A DNA stretch of 15,692 nt from Chloroflexota bacterium (GTDB lineage: Bacteria; Chloroflexota; Limnocylindria; Limnocylindrales; CSP1-4). Positions 15,555 through 15,692 of the stretch are shown here, piece after piece. The stretch lies in contig JAICUV010000054.1 of NCBI GenBank assembly GCA_025935655.1, forward strand, positions 1 through 15,692. Reading direction: 5' to 3'. The notes below the pieces were generated by a model, which was not told the DNA's origin, did no database searches, and worked only from the letters and a program-made list of their open reading frames with translations. The number at the start of each line of letters is the position of its first letter. Position 1 is the stretch's first letter. The position numbers and the translations under genes are program-made.

Positions 15555-15610
15555 CGGCGGTCCGGCGATGGGCTGGATGTCGCGCCGGCCTCGGGCCGCG
15601 GACGGCTGGC

Positions 15611-15692
15611 TCAGGCGGGCTCGGTGCGGTCCTCGATCTCCCACGCGTGGTCCAGCGCGTGCCACGCGATGCGCCGCGCCGCGTACCGGGCG
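15611..15692 (-). CDS. C-terminal fragment of an unidentified protein, possibly DinB-like
   Basis: The last 26 codons of a gene entering from the right edge end with RRIAWHALDHAWEIEDRTEPA and a TGA at 15613-15611. The WHALDHAWEIEDR pattern resembles the C-terminal helix of some DinB-like four-helix-bundle proteins, in which a His binds metal, but this is a recollection of pattern only. Too little is present for a firm function. Confidence 0.5.
   Translation of the reverse strand, partial: ARYAARRIAWHALDHAWEIEDRTEPA

Overview
This 15.7 kb window is very GC-rich bacterial chromosome, probably from a soil or freshwater lineage such as Chloroflexota. That placement is an inference from base composition, gene content and the fused aroKB gene; no rRNA or other marker gene is present. 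Almost every base is used. Genes are packed into two long operons whose cistrons mostly overlap by 4 bases (ATGA or GTGA), separated by a short regulatory and tRNA region.

Region 1 (1-5217, minus strand) is a complete bidirectional NAD-linked [NiFe] hydrogenase operon of the group 3d / Hox type, in the order hoxE-hoxF-hoxU-hoxY-hoxH, followed by a hydrogenase maturation protease that runs off the left edge. HoxEFU form the NuoE/F/G-like diaphorase module. HoxYH form the hydrogenase module. The protease would remove the 24-residue tail of HoxH after nickel insertion.

Region 2 (5218-7198) is regulatory and small. It holds a gene-free stretch with several GGTC/GACC inverted repeats in front of hoxE, a small cupin gene and a divergent TetR-family regulator sharing a 120-bp intergenic region, then tRNA-Arg(GCG) and tRNA-Ser(GCT) on the minus strand. 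The divergent region has face-to-face TTGACA promoters and an inverted-repeat operator candidate.

Region 3 (7002-15244, plus strand) is one operon encoding the whole shikimate pathway: aroF (DAHP synthase), aroA, aroE, aroC, an aroK-aroB fusion, aroQ (type II dehydroquinase), chorismate mutase, and finally gluQ. aroF is preceded by an apparent attenuator: a promoter, a near-leaderless 11-residue reading frame MCAIYRFTCPA containing UAU (Tyr) and UUU (Phe) codons, a strongly structured RNA, and a classic intrinsic terminator 45 bases before the aroF start. Tyr and Phe are end products of the pathway, so this looks like an undescribed aromatic-amino-acid attenuator and is the most interesting item here.

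Region 4 (15245-15692, minus strand) holds the 3' remnant of a CydC/CydD-like ABC transporter ATPase without its Walker A half, a strong hairpin at the truncation point, and the last 26 codons of a gene entering from the right edge.
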